DNA of 64,000 nucleotides from Cladopsammia gracilis (Eukaryota; Cnidaria; Anthozoa; Scleractinia; Dendrophylliidae): contig JAJGOT010000289.1 of the NCBI GenBank assembly GCA_022457155.1, positions 313,501 to 377,500 of the forward strand, read 5' to 3'. Each line of letters starts with the position of its first letter. Position 1 is the first letter of the stretch. A model generated the notes under the pieces. That model had not been told where the DNA came from, did no database searches, and was given only the letters and a program-made list of their open reading frames with translations. Made by a program: the position numbers and the translations under genes. Of this stretch, positions 10,391-23,683 are shown piece by piece.

Positions 10391-11515
10391 AAGTTTGTGG
10401 CGTTTCTTTACAGTCACTTCAGCATTGACGTCGTTCTCCCGCTTAGTTGCGCTAATTTTTTTATCTATTACGTTTCACTTGACAGTTTATTAGCACTGTA
10501 TTTAGGTGAAGCTACATTTAGTAAGGTTCAACCAGATATTAATTATAATTAAATTTTAGACACTGGAGCTATAAGACCATTCAGCATTTGAAAGGAGCCC
10601 AGTTTTGGTTACTTCTTTGAGGTTTAGTGGTCTCTCTGGTTATTGGTAGATATATATAGATTGAGTTGATTAAGGACTAAGCACATTTTGCACTGGGCAT
10701 AATGGGACAATGCACACACCCTAGAGAGTTGAGAAGAATATAAGTTAACATATCATAAGCTGTTTCAACCATGGTACCATGGTATTATTAAAGCACTTTC
10801 CAATACATGTCTTCTTTCCAGCATACAAAATTGATAGTCCTCTATTGTGAGATATTTAAACACTCCGTCACGACACAATATGAGAAGGCAGCTGTGAGCT
10901 AAAACACTTGTCCAATTGTCTTTTGTCATTTAAAACTGTCAGCAAGGAGCTGTCAGATAAACCGCTCATCCAACTGTTACCAAGAGAATTGTCAGTTCTC
11001 ACAATGAACATTCTTAGGCATCTTCTTAGGCACTCTTGCCCAAATGTTTGATTCATGAAAGCATGTAGTAAGTGATAATGGTTGAAGCAGCTATTAAAAA
11101 TGTAATTAGCCACCTGGAATTCACCTTGACGCTGCCGTGATGAGCATCAGTGACCATGACGGAATTACAGCAACCCGTTAAAGGTATGTGGACTTTCATT
11201 GTTCTGGTGATTCGATTTCTTGTTCGGCTTTCGATCACAATCGGCACAACAGTTTCATTCGAAATCCGGTAATGCAAACGTTTGGTATCGACAATGAATC
11301 GATAGCAAGCAGTTAATAGTCCAGCTGCGACTGTCTGGGAAACCCTGTGTGTTTCACTTGAATTGTAAAACACTCTTGGTTTTACTGGACACTATGTTTT
11401 TCACATAGGAGCGCATGCCCCCCATGATAGACTTATGTAGGTCCTGTGGCTTAATTAAGTAGTGAACAAACTCTGTAACTAAGATAAATTAAGGTCAATA
11501 AAACTCTAAATTCAG
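10391..11515. other. Non-coding stretch, nothing recognised
   Basis: Contains a short palindrome CCATGGTACCATGG near 10770. No motif-bearing frame, RNA gene or repeat ends found. Confidence 0.45.
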
Positions 11516-12127
11516 CAACAGTGTCAGTGTGTTTTTATTTTAAAATAATTATTAGCAAATGTAATATTAATAAAACTAACAAATGGTTTATTTTCAGGAA
11601 CATCCAACAATCGAATGTCCTCTTTTTATTGGGGGGGGGGGGGGGGAGGTAATAACTTACTGATTACATAAAACAAATTGTAACAAAGTTATAACAAAAA
11701 ATAAAATTTGAGAAACACAGTTGTCATTGTGTTATCTTCTCTACTGGTACTATAAATTTTTGTTTCAGAAATTCTTGGCTTATGTGGCCGGGGTTTATGT
11801 ACTAATTGCTTTAAGCAAACACAATAGGAATAATTTAAATTTATTATTAAACTGATTGTAACTGAATTACGTGCATTGAAATAAAAAACAAAATACCAGG
11901 TTGTCATTGTGCTTTTATTTACAATAGCACTAACATCTTTGTTTCAGGAACTCTTAGTTTTATAAGCCATAAGATTGATGGCAATGCTATCGGCAAACAT
12001 TTCTGTAATCAGAGAATGCTGTAGACTAAACGTATTGTAACTAAGTTGTATTATAAAGAAAAAAGGCAGACAATGCTGTAGACTAAAAACCTATTGTAAC
12101 TAAGTTGTATTACAAACAAAAAAGTAA
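11516..12127 (+). repeat. Diverged tandem repeats before the 57-bp satellite
   Basis: Three diverged units of roughly 180-205 bp begin near 11516, 11718 and 11899. Each has a GTTGTCATTGTG-like start and a TTTCAGGAAC/TTTCAGAAAT block. At the end a 57/58-bp segment (AATGCTGTAGACTAAA to GTATTATAAAGAAAAAAGG) is duplicated at about 12014-12070 and 12071-12127. A G-run of about 17 lies near 11631-11647. Confidence 0.5.
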
Positions 12128-12339
12128 ATAGACAGAACGCAACACAAGACTACCAATACACAGATGGAAGTGAACCTGGAAGAAGTGAACCTGCAGTAAG
12201 TGTAAGTATGAGATATCAAAACCTTTGAAACAAAACTGACACTTGTAATACAGAATCAATTATCTTAGCTCGATCCAAATTAACAGCGAAAAAGGTCAAA
12301 GATGGAACTTCAAGAATTTATTGTCCTGCTTTATTCCAA

Positions 12340-15300
12340 ATGCAGTGACAGAATTATTTCTACAGTCTTGCTCCAAAATATAGAAACCAGTGACACTCAA
12401 GATTCAGGATTATTTGTTCCGTGATGCTCCAAATTAAGTGACAAGTGTCACTCAAGATTTAGGATTATTTATTCTGTGATGTTCCAAATTAAAAGTGACA
12501 AGTGTCACTTGATTAAGGAATATTTGTTCTGTGATACTCCAAATTGGGAGTGGTAAGCATCACTCACTGACAAGATTTAGGATTATTTGTTCTGTGATGC
12601 TCCAAATTAACAGTGACAAGTGTCACTCCAGATTAAGGATTATTTGTTGTGTGCACACGTGATGCTCCAAATTGACAGTGACAAGTGTCACTAAACATTT
12701 AAGATTATTTGTGCTGTGATGCTCCAAATTAATTGTTACTAGTGTCACTCAAAATCCACGTTTATTTGTTATGTTATGCTCCAAATTGATAGTTTTTGAT
12801 TATTGTCACTCAAGAGTCAGGATTATTTGTACTGTGATGTTCCAAATTGATAGTGACTATTGTCACTCAGGATTCGGGATTATTTGTACTGTGATGCTCC
12901 AAATTGAAAGTGACAAGTGTCACTCAGGATTCGGGATTATTTGTTCTGTTAGTAATGCTCCAAATTGAAAGTGACAAGTGTCACTCAAAATCCTGGTTTA
13001 TTTCGTCTGTGATGCTCCAAATTAAAAGTGACAAATGTCACTCACGATCCTGGTTTATTTGTTCTGTGATGCTCCAAATTGATAGCGACTAGAATGTCAC
13101 TTCAAATTAACAATTATTTATTATGTGATGCTTCAAATTGGTAGTGACAAGTGTCACTCAAGATTCAGGAGTACTTGTTGTGATACTCCAAACTGAAAGA
13201 CACAAGCGTCACTCAAGATTCAGAATTATTTGTTCTGTGATGCTCTAAATTGAAAGTGACAAGTGTCACTCAAGATCCAAGATTATTTGCTCTGTGATGC
13301 TTCAAATTGGTAGTGACAAGTATCACTCAAGATCCAGGTTTATTTGTTCTGTGATGCTCCAAATTGAAAGTGACAAGTGTCGCTTGTGATCCTGGTTTAT
13401 TTCTTCTGTGATGCTCCACATTAAAAGTGACAAGTGTCACTCACGATCCTGGTTTATTTGTTCTGTGATGCTCCAAATTGAGAGTGACAAGTGTCAGTCA
13501 AGATCCAGGTTTATTTGTTCTGTGATGCTCCAAATTGAACGTGACAAGTCTCACTCAAGATCCAGGTTTATTTGTTCTGTAACACTCGAAATTGAAAGTG
13601 ACAAGTGTCACTCATGATCCTGGTTTATTTGTTCTGTGATGCTCCAAATTAAAAGTGACAAGTGTCACTCAAAATCCTGGTTTATTTCTTCTGTGATGCT
13701 CCAAATTAAAAGTGACAAGTGTCACTTCAAGATCCAGGTTTATTTGTTCTGTAATGCTCCAAATTGAAAGTGACAAGTGTCACTCAAAATCCTGGTTTAT
13801 TTCTTCTGTGATGCTCCATATTGAGAGTGTCAAGTGTCAGTCAAGATCCAAGTTTATTTGTTCCGTGATGCTCCAAATTGAAAGTGACAAGTGTCACTCG
13901 TGATCCTGGTTTATTTGTTCTGTGATGCTCCAAATTGAAAGTCACAAATGTCACTCAAGATCCAGGTTTATTTGTTCTGTAATGCTCCAAATTGAAAGTG
14001 ACAAGTGTCACTCATGATCCTGGTTTATTTTATCTGTGATGCTCAAAATTAAAAGTGACAAGTGTCACTCACGATCCTGGTTTATTTGTTCTGTGATTTT
14101 CCAAATTGAGAGTGACAAGTGTCAGTCAAGATCCAGGTTTATTTGTTCTGTGATGCTCCAAATTGAAAGTCACAAATGTCACTCAAGATCCTGGTTTATT
14201 TGTTCTGTAATGCTCCAAATTGAAAGTGACAAGTGTCACTCATGATCCTGGTTTATTTTGTCTGTGATGCTCAAAATTAAAAGTGACAAGTGTCACTCAC
14301 GATCCTGGTTTATTTGTTCTGTGATGTTCCAAATTGAGAATGACAAGTGTCAGTCAAGATCCAGGTTCATTTGTTCTGTGATGCTCCAAATTAAAAGTCA
14401 CAAGTGTCACTCAAGATCCAGGATTATTTGTTCTGTGATGCTCCAAATTAAAAGTGACAAGTGTCACTCAAAATCCTGGTTTATTTCTTCTGTGATGCTC
14501 GAAATTAAAAGTGACAAGTGTCACTTCAAGATCCAGGTTTATTTGTTCTGTAATGCTCCAAATTGAAAGTGACAAGTGTCAGTCAAGATCCAAGTTTATT
14601 TGTTCTGTGATGCTCCAAATTGAAAGTGACAAGTGTCACTCATGATCCTGGTTTATTTGTTCTGTGATGCTCCAAATTGAAAGTCACAAATGTCACTCAA
14701 GATCCAGGTTTATTTGTTCTGTAATGCTCCAAATTGAAAGTGACAAGTGTCACTCATGATGCTCGTTATTTTGTCTGTGATGCTCAAACTTAAAAGTGAC
14801 AAGTGTCACTCACGATCCTGGTCTATTTGTTCTGTGATGTTCCAAATTGAGAGTGACAAGTGTCAGTCAAGATCCAGGTTTATTTGTTCTGTGATGCTCC
14901 AAATTGAACGTGACAAGTCTCACTCAAGATCCAGGTTTATTTGTTCTGTAACACTCGAAATTGAAAGTGACAAGTGTCACTCATGATCCTGGTTTATTTG
15001 TTCTGTGATGCTCCAAATTAAAAGTGACAAGTGTCACTCAAAATCCTGGTTTATTTCTTCTGTGATGCTCCAAATTAAAAGTGACAAGTGTCACTTCAAG
15101 ATCCAGGTTTATTTGTTCTGTAATGCTCCAAATTGAAAGTGACAAGTGTCACTCAAAATCCTGGTTTATTTCTTCTGTGATGCTCCATATTGAGAGTGTC
15201 AAGTGTCAGTCAAGATCCAAGTTTATTTGTTCCGTGATGCTCCAAATTGAAAGTGACAAGTGTCACTCGTGATCCTGGTTTATTTGTTCTGTGATGCTCC

Positions 15301-18300
15301 AAATTGAAAGTCACAAATGTCACTCAAGATCCAGGTTTATTTGTTCTGTAATGCTCCAAATTGAAAGTGACAAGTGTCACTCATGATCCTCGTTATTTTG
15401 TCTGTGATGCTCAAAATTAAAAGTGACAAGTGTCACTCACGATCCTGGTCTATTTGTTCTGTGATGTTCCAAATTGAGAGTGACAAGTGTCAGTCAAGAT
15501 CCAGGTTTATTTGTTCTGTGATACTCCAAATTAAAAGTCACAAGTGTCACTCAAGATCCAGGATTATTTGTTCTGTAATACTCCAAATTGAAAGTGACAA
15601 GTGTCACTCAAGATCCAAGATTATTTGCTCTGTGATGCTTCAAATTGGTAGTGACAAGTGTCACTCAAGATCCAGGTTTATTTGTTCTGTGATGTTCCAA
15701 ATTGAGAATGACAAGTGTCAGTCAAGATCCAGGTTTATTTGTTCTGTGATGTTCCAAATTAAAAGTCACAAGTGTCACTCAAGATCCAGGATTATTTGTT
15801 CTGTGATGCTCCAAATTAAAAGTGACAAGTGTCACTCAAAATCCTGGTTTATTTCTTCTGTGATGCTCGAAATTAAAAGTGACAAGTGTCACTTCAAGAT
15901 CCAGGTTTATTTGTTCTGTAATGCTCCAAATTGAAAGTCACAAATGTCACTCAAGATCCAGGTTTATTTGTTCTGTAATGCTCCAAATTGAAAGTGACAA
16001 GTGTCACTCATGATCCTGGTTTATTTTGTCTGTGATGCTCAAAATTAAAAGTGACAAGTGTCACTCACGATCCTGGTCTATTTGTTCTGTGATGTTCCAA
16101 ATTGATAGTGACAAGTGTCAGTCAAGATCCAGGTTTATTTGTTCTGTGATACTCCAAATTAAAAGTCACAAGTGTCACTCAAGATCCAGGATTATTTGTT
16201 CTGTAATACTCCAAATTGAAAGTGACAAGTGTCACTCAAGATCCAAGATTATTTGCTCTGTGATGCTTCAAATTGGTAGTGACAAGTGTCACTCAAGATC
16301 CAGGTTTATTTGTTCTGTAATGCTCCAAATTGAAAGTGACAAATGTCACTCACGATCCTGGTTCATTTGTTCTGTGATGCTCCAAATTGATAGCGACTAG
16401 AATATCACTTCAAATTAACGATTATTTATTATGTGATGCTTCAAATTGGTAGTGACAAGTGTCACTCAAGATTCAGGAGTACTTGTTGTGATACTCCAAA
16501 TTGAAAGACACAAGCGTCACTCAAGATTCAGAATTATTTGTTCTGTGATGCTCTAAATTGAAAGTGACAAGTGTCACTCAAGATCCAAGATTATTTGCTC
16601 TGTGATGCTTCAAATTGGTAGTGACAAGTATCACTCAAGATCCAGGTTTATTTGTTCTGTAATGCTCCAAACTGAAAGTGACAAGTGTCGCTTGTGATCC
16701 TGGTTTATTTCTTCTGTGATGCTCCACATTAAAAGTGACAAGTGTCACTCACGATCCTGGTTTATTTGTTTTGTGATGCTCCAAATTGAGAGTGACAAGT
16801 GTCAGTCAAGATCCAGGTTTATTTGTTCTGTGATGCTCCAAATTGAACGTGACAAGTCTCACTCAAGATCCAGGTTTATTTGTTCTGTAACACTCCAAAT
16901 TGAAAGTGACAAGTGTCACTCATGATCCTGGTTTATTTGTTCTGTGATGCTCCAAATTAAAAGTGACAAGTGTCACTCAAAATCCTGGTTTATTTCTTCT
17001 GTGATGCTCCAAATTGAGAGTGACAAGTGTCAGTCAAGATCCAAGTTTATTTGTTCTGTGATGCTCCAAATTGAACGTGACAAGTGTCACTCATGATCCT
17101 GGTTTATTTGTTCTGTGATGCTCCAAATTGAAAGTCACAAATGTCACTCAAGATCCAGGTTTATTTGTTCTGTGATGCTCCAAATTGAGAGTGACAAGTG
17201 TCACTCATGATCCTGGTTTATTTTGTCTGTGATGCTCAAAATTAAAAGGGACAAGTGTCACTCACGATCCTGGTCTATTTGTTCTGTGATGTTCCAAATT
17301 GAGAGTAACAAGTGTCAGTCAAGATCCAGGTTTATTTGTTCTGTGATGCTCCAAATTAAAAGTCACAAGTGCCACTCAAGATCCAGGATTATTTGTTCTG
17401 TAATACTCCAAATTGAAAGTGACAAGTGTCACTCAAGATCCAAGATTATTTGCTCTGTGATGCTTCAAATTGGTAGTGACAAGTGTCACTCAAGATCCAG
17501 GTTTATTTGTTCTGTAATGCTCCAAATTGAAAGTGACAAATGTCACTCACGATCCTGGTTTATTTGTTCTGTGATGCTCCAAATTGATAGCGACTAGAAT
17601 GTCACGTCAAATTAACGATTATTTATTATGTGATGCTTCAAATTGGTAGTGACAAGTGTCACTCGAGATTCAGGAGTACTTGTTGTGATACTCCAAATTG
17701 AAAGACACAAGCGTCACTCAAGATTCAGAATTATTTGTTCTGTGATGCTCTAAATTGAAAGTGACAAGTGTCACTCAAGATCCAAGATTATTTGCTCTGT
17801 GATGCTTCAAATTGGTAGTGACAAGTATCACTCAAGATCCAGGTTTATTTGTTCTGTAATGCTCCAAACTGAAAGTGACAAGTGTCGCTTGTGATCCTGG
17901 TTTATTTCTTCTGTGATGCTCCACATTAAAAGTGACAAGTGTCACTCACGATCCTGGTTTATTTGTTTTGTGATGCTCCAAATTGATAGTGACTATTGTC
18001 ACTCAAGAGTCAGGATTATTTGTACTGTGATGCTCCAAATTGATAGTGACTATTGCCATTCAAGAGTCAGGATTATTTGTACTGTGATGTTCCAAATTGA
18101 TAGTGACTATTGTCACTCAATAGTCAAGATTATTTGTTCTGTCATGCTCCAAATTAAAAGTGACAAGTGTCACTCAAAATCCTGGTTTATTTCTTCTGTG
18201 ATGCTCCAAATTGAGAGTGACAAGTGTCAGTCAAGATCCAAGTTTATTTGTTCTGTGATGCTCCAAATTGAAAGTGACAAGTGTCACTCATGATCCTGGT

Positions 18301-19393
18301 TTATTTGTTCTGTGATGCTCCAAATTGAGAGTGACAAGTGTCAGTCAAGATGCAGGTTTATTTGTTCTGTGATGCTCAAAATTAAAAGTCACAAGTGTCA
18401 CTCAAGATCCAGGATTATTTGTTCTGTCATGCTCCAAATTAAAAGTGACAAGTGTCACTCAAAATCCTGGTTTATTTCTTCTGTGATGCTCCAAGTTAAA
18501 AGTGACAAGTGTCAATCAAAATCCAGGTTTATTTGTTCTGTGATGCTCCAAATTAAAAGTGACAAGTGTCACTTCAAGATCCAGGTTTATTTGTTCTGTA
18601 ATGCTCCAAATTGAAAGTGACAAGTGTCACTGAACATCCTGGTTTATTCTTCTGTGATGCTCCAAATTGAGAGTGACAATTGTCAGTCAAGATCCAAGTT
18701 TATTTGTTCTGTGATGCTCCAAATTGAAAGTGACAAGTGTCACTTATGATCCTGGTTTATTTTGTCTGTGATGCTCAAAATTAAAAGTGACAAGTGTCAC
18801 TCACGATCCTGGTCTATTTGTTCTGTGATGTTCCAAATTGAGAGTGACAAGTGTCAGTCAAGATCCAGGTTTATTTGTTCTGTGATGCTCCAAATTAAAA
18901 GTCACAAGTGTCACTCAAGATCCAGGATTATTTGTTCTGTAATGCTCCAAATTGAAAGTGACAAGTGTCACTCACGATCCTGGTTTATTTGTTCTGTGAT
19001 GCTCCAAATTAAAAGTCACAAGTGTCACTCAAGATCCAGGTTTATTTGTTCTGTAATGCTCCAAATTGAATGTGACAAGTCTCACTCATAATTCAGAATT
19101 ATTTCTTCTGTGATCCTCCAAATTGAAAGTGAAAGTGTCACTCAAGATTCAAAAACGTTTGTTCTGTGATGCTTCAAATTGAAAGCGACAGGTGTCACTC
19201 AAGATCCAGATTTATTTGTTCTGTGAAGCTCCAAATTGAAAGTGACAAGTGTCACTCAAGATTCAAAAACATTTGTTCTGTGATGCTCCAAATTGAAAGT
19301 GACAGGTGTCACTCAAGAGATTCAGGATTATTTTGTTCTGGAATGCTCCAAATTGACAGTGACAAGTGTCACTTAAGATCCAGGTGTATTTGT
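12340..19393 (+). repeat. 57-bp satellite array, subfamily A
   Basis: Around 120 head-to-tail copies of a 57-bp unit. Fragments of the unit are TGTGATGCTCCAAATTGAA, the dyad AGTGACAAGTGTCACT, then CAAGATCCAGGTTTATTTG. The unit is 19 codons long, so frames stay open for up to 186 codons and read MLQIESDKCHSRSRFICSV repeatedly. Stops appear where CGATCC has become TGATCC. Higher-order blocks recur: one marked by GATAGCGACTAGAAT at 13081, 16389 and 17586, and one marked by GAACGTGACAAGTCTCAC near 13537, 14906 and 16845. B-type units occur at about 12781-12900 and 17975-18130. I see no gene in it. Confidence 0.9.
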
Positions 19394-19546
19394 TAATAAT
19401 AATAATAATAATAACTTTATTTATTCACGGAGTCCTTATCACTAAAAAGTGGTCTTCTAAAGAGCCGTGTACATTAAACCTAGTAGAAAAAGTTAAGACT
19501 TAAAAATTACAAAACTCCTATAATAAATGCTAAACTAAGACGCCAT
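19394..19546 (-). mobile_element. Truncated retroelement 3' end interrupting the satellite
   Basis: Begins with a run of AAT triplets followed by AACTTTATTTATTCACGGAG and about 110 bp unrelated to the satellite. Read on the minus strand this is a 3' end with an (ATT)n tail, as in several non-LTR families. A similar (AAT)n-AACTTTATT junction occurs at 45029-45055. It sits at the border between subfamilies A and B. Confidence 0.4.
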
Positions 19547-22262
19547 ATTGATAGTGACTAGACTGTCACTCAAGATTCAGGATTATTTTGTTCTGTGATG
19601 ATCCAAACTGAAAGTGACACATTTCACTCAATATTCAGGATTATTTGTTGTGTGATGCTCCAAATTGATAGTGACAAGTGTCACTAAAGATTTAAGATTA
19701 TTTGTGCTGTGATGCTCCAAATTAATTGTTACTATAATTGTCACCCAAAATCCAGGATTATTTGTACTATGATGCTCCAAATTGATAGTGACTATTGTCA
19801 CTCAAGAGTCAGGATTATTTGTACTGTGATGCTCCAAATTGATAGTGACTATTGTCACTCAAGAGTCAGGATTATTTGTATATTGTGATGCTCCAAATTT
19901 ATAGTGACTATTGTCATTGAAGAGTCAGGATTATTTGTATACTGTGATGCTCCAAATTGATAGCGACTATTGCCATTGAAGAGTCAGGATTATTTGTACT
20001 GTGATGCTCCAAATTTATAGCGACTATTGTCACTCAAGAGTCAGGATTATTTGTACAGTGATGCTCCAAATTGATAGCGACTATTGTCATTCAAGAGTCA
20101 GGATTATTTGTACTGTGATGCTCCAAATTGATAGTGACTATTGTCATTGAAGAGTCAGGATTATTTGTACTGTGATGCTCCAAATTGATAGTGACTAATT
20201 GTCACTCTAGAGTCAGGATTATTTGTCTGTGATGCTCCAAATTGATAGCGACTATTGTCACTCAAGAGTCAGGATTATTTGTACTGTGATGCTCCAAAGT
20301 GATAGTGACTACTGTCACTCAAGAGTCACGATTATTTGTACTGTGATGCTCCAAATTGATAGTGACTATTGTCACTCAAGAGTCAGGATTATTTGTACTG
20401 TGATGCTCCAAATTGATAGTGACTATTGTCATTCAAGAGACAGGAGTATTTGTACTGTGATGCTCCAAATTTATAGTGACTATTGTCATTGAAGAGTCAG
20501 GATTATTTGTACTGTGATGCTCCAAATTCATAGTGACTATTGTCACTCAAGAGTCAGGATTATTTGTACTGTGATGCTCCAAATTGATAGCGACTATTGT
20601 CATTGAAGAGTCAGGATTATTTGTACTGTGATGCTCCAAATTGATAGTGACTATTGTCATTCAAGAGTCAGGATTATTTGTACTGTGATGCTCCAAATTG
20701 ATAGTGACTATTGTCACTCAAGAGTCAGGATTATTTGTACTGTGATGCTCCAAATTGATAGTGACTATTGTCATTCAAGAGTCAGGATTATTTGTACTGT
20801 GATGCTCCAAATTGATAGCGACTATTGTCATTGAAGAGTCAGGATTATTTGTACTGTGATGCTCCAAATTGATAGTGACTATTGTCACTCAAGAGTCAGG
20901 ATTATTTGTACTGTGATGCTCCAAATTTATAGCGACTATTGTCATTGAAGAGTCAGGATTATTTGTACTGTGATGCTCCAAATTGATAGTGACTAATTGT
21001 CACTCTAGAGTCAGGATTATTTGTCTGTGATGCTCCAAATTAATAGTGACTATTGTCACTCAAGAGTCAGGATTATTTGTACTGTGATGCTCCAAATTGA
21101 TAGCGACTATTGTCACTCAAGAGTCAGGATTATTTGCACTGTGATGCTCCAAATTGATAGTGACTATTGCCATTCAAAAGTCACGATTATTTGTACTGTG
21201 ATGCTCCAAATTGATAGCGACTATTGTCACTCAAGAGTCAGGATTATTTGTACTGTGATGCTCCAAATTAATAGTGACTATTGTCACTCAAGAGTCAGGA
21301 TTATTTGTACTGTGATGCTCCAAATTGATAGTGACTATTGTCACTCAAGAGTCAGGATTATTTGTACTGTGATGTTCCAAATTGATAGTGACTATTGTCA
21401 CTCAAGAGTCAGGATTATTTGTACTGTGATGCTCCAAATTGATAGTGACTATTGCCATTGAAAAGTCACGATTATTTGTACTGTGATGCTCCAAATTGAT
21501 AGCGACTATTGTCACTCAAGAGTCAGGATTATTTGTACTGTGATGCTCCAAATTGATAGTGACTATTGTCACTCAAGAGTCAGGATTATTTGTACTGTGA
21601 TGTTCCAAATTGATAGTGACTATTGTCACTCAAGAGTCAGGATTATTTGCACTGTTATGCTCCAAATTGATAGTGACTATTGCCATTCAAAAGTCACGAT
21701 TATTTGTACTGTGATGCTCCAAATTGATAGCGACTATTGTCACTCAAGAGTCAGGATTATTTGTACTGTGATGCTCCAAATTAATAGTGACTATTGTCAC
21801 TCAAGAGTCAGGATTATTTGTACTGTGATGCTCCAAATTGATAGTGACTATTGTCACTCAAGAGTCAGGATTATTTGTACTGTGATGTTCCAAATTGATA
21901 GTGACTATTGTCACTCAAGAGTCAGGATTATTTGTACTGTGATGCTCCAAATTGATAGTGACTATTGTCATTGAAGAGTCAGGATTATTTGTACTGTGAT
22001 GCTCCAAATTGATAGTGACTAATTGTCACTCTAGAGTCAGGATTATTTGTCTGTGATGCTCCAAATTAATAGTGACTAGTGTCACTTAAGAGTCAGGATT
22101 ATTTGTACTCTGATGCTCCAAATTGATAGTGACTAATGTCAATAAAGATTCAGGATTATCTGTACTGTGATGCTCCAAACTGTTAGTGACTAGTGTCACT
22201 TAAGATTCAGGATTATTTGTACTGTCTTCCTCCAAATTGGCCTTAAATGACTTAGTGTCACT
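19547..22262 (+). repeat. 57-bp satellite array, subfamily B
   Basis: About 48 copies of a unit of the same 57-bp length and register as subfamily A, but with AGAGTCAGGATTATTTGTAC in place of the A sequence and the dyad AGTGACTATTGTCACT. Dyad arms AGTGAC/GTCACT match subfamily A while the four central bases differ. Copies are more uniform here than in A, and some blocks (about 21081-21480 and 21481-21990) are recent segmental duplicates. Confidence 0.9.
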
Positions 22263-23683
22263 CAATTCCCCCTCAAGAAGCAGGATGCGAAATCTTAATA
22301 ATTAAGAGAAGGTAAGTGTCTTCTCTAGACATTTTTGGGGTTGCTTGATATTATTTTCACAATACCCATTATAACAGCTGGACAGACAGAGGAATTTTGT
22401 ACTATGTCAAGAATTTAATCTATGAACACACTTGCAGAGAACATTAAAGCAGACTGGGATTGTAGGAAATCACTCACAGACATAGTCAGTTCACAAAGGT
22501 GTGCAGTGAAAACTGTCTCTGCCCATCAATGAAAATGTTTCATAGTAATATTACATTGCACTGTCAAAATGTTGATAAGCATCAATTGTCTGTTCTTCCT
22601 TAAAATTGTTGAAGGAGTGTATAACAAGGGCCAGTCTCAGGAGCTACACAAAATACCAATCCACATGTACTCATTCCGGCTTGCACTCTAATGTTTACTG
22701 CATTTAATTTTTTTCTTCTTGAGACGTTTTGTTTTAAAGGAATTTAACATTAGTAACTTGGAAAACATTGTCATCACCTGAGGGAGATCAGTCTTCAGAG
22801 GTCAAAGTGTATGGAGTATTCCAGGTTGAGAGGATAAAGTTTTACCAGCTGCTGATAAAAAAAATAGCCCCTTGTGTGTAGAGTACAATGTACTTGCAAA
22901 GCAGAGGTATCTTCAAGGATCAACCTGAGAGGAAGCAATCTTGGATTATAATTCAACTGTGAATACAGGAAGCTTGGTAAGATTTCATTTGTCAGCAATA
23001 TTGTTCATCAGGCCTCCAGTATGCAATTTACTGTATTAATGGACACAAAATTGCAGATTTTGAGGCTTCTGAAGACAACCTAAGAAAAATGCATTTATTT
23101 AGTGCATTTGTACATGCATGTGTAGCTTTTCAAAGCTATACTCTAATTATGGTGATTACCTAATGATAATTCTAATTCATGAGTTATTGTCACAATGTAG
23201 GGAAAAATACAATGCATTGCAAATTTCTATGTTTTGATTTTACAAAAAAGTAACTTGTGCAATTAAGGTTGCTCGATCGACCGGGTTTTTTGGCAACACA
23301 ACATCCCAACTTTGAACACCTATAAATACTCCACTGTCTGAGCTTGGTTATGAAAGCTGCTTCACACATATACTAGAGATGAAATGAACTTTCCAAAAAA
23401 GTAGACTTGATTAACATTGGTATTACTATAACAACAATCTGATGACATCATGGTTTTTGCAATATTAGTAATTTTCTCAACATCTAGACCTAAACTTTTA
23501 AAACGACTGTATGCTGCTTGTAGTCTAGATCTATGTCCTCAAGACTACAACGTTTGAAAAAAAGTCTGTTAGAGCATTTTTTAATAAAATTGGGTTGAAT
23601 ATTTTCCATCAAAAATTTCAAGATTTGCATTACTTTTTGTTAATTCGTTAATACCAGTGTTTTCATGAATTTGGGTCAAATGA
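22263..23683. other. Non-coding stretch, nothing recognised
   Basis: Unique-looking AT-rich sequence. No coding frame, tRNA, MITE termini or tandem structure supported by eye. Confidence 0.45.

Noticed and set aside
10241..10552. Phe-rich membrane-like protein
   Set aside because: Driven by a 24-bp minisatellite; no recognised domain or conserved start.
12340..22262. Series of 60-186 codon open frames repeating MLQIESDKCHSRSRFICSV as a repetitive protein gene
   Set aside because: The unit length (57) is a multiple of three, so openness is automatic. Stops appear by single CpG-type changes, frames restart at many places, and there is no start context, splice pattern or domain.
12340..22262. 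CRISPR-like array (short dyad repeats with regular spacing)
   Set aside because: The intervening sequence is itself the repeated unit, not unique spacers; no cas genes; the context is eukaryotic.
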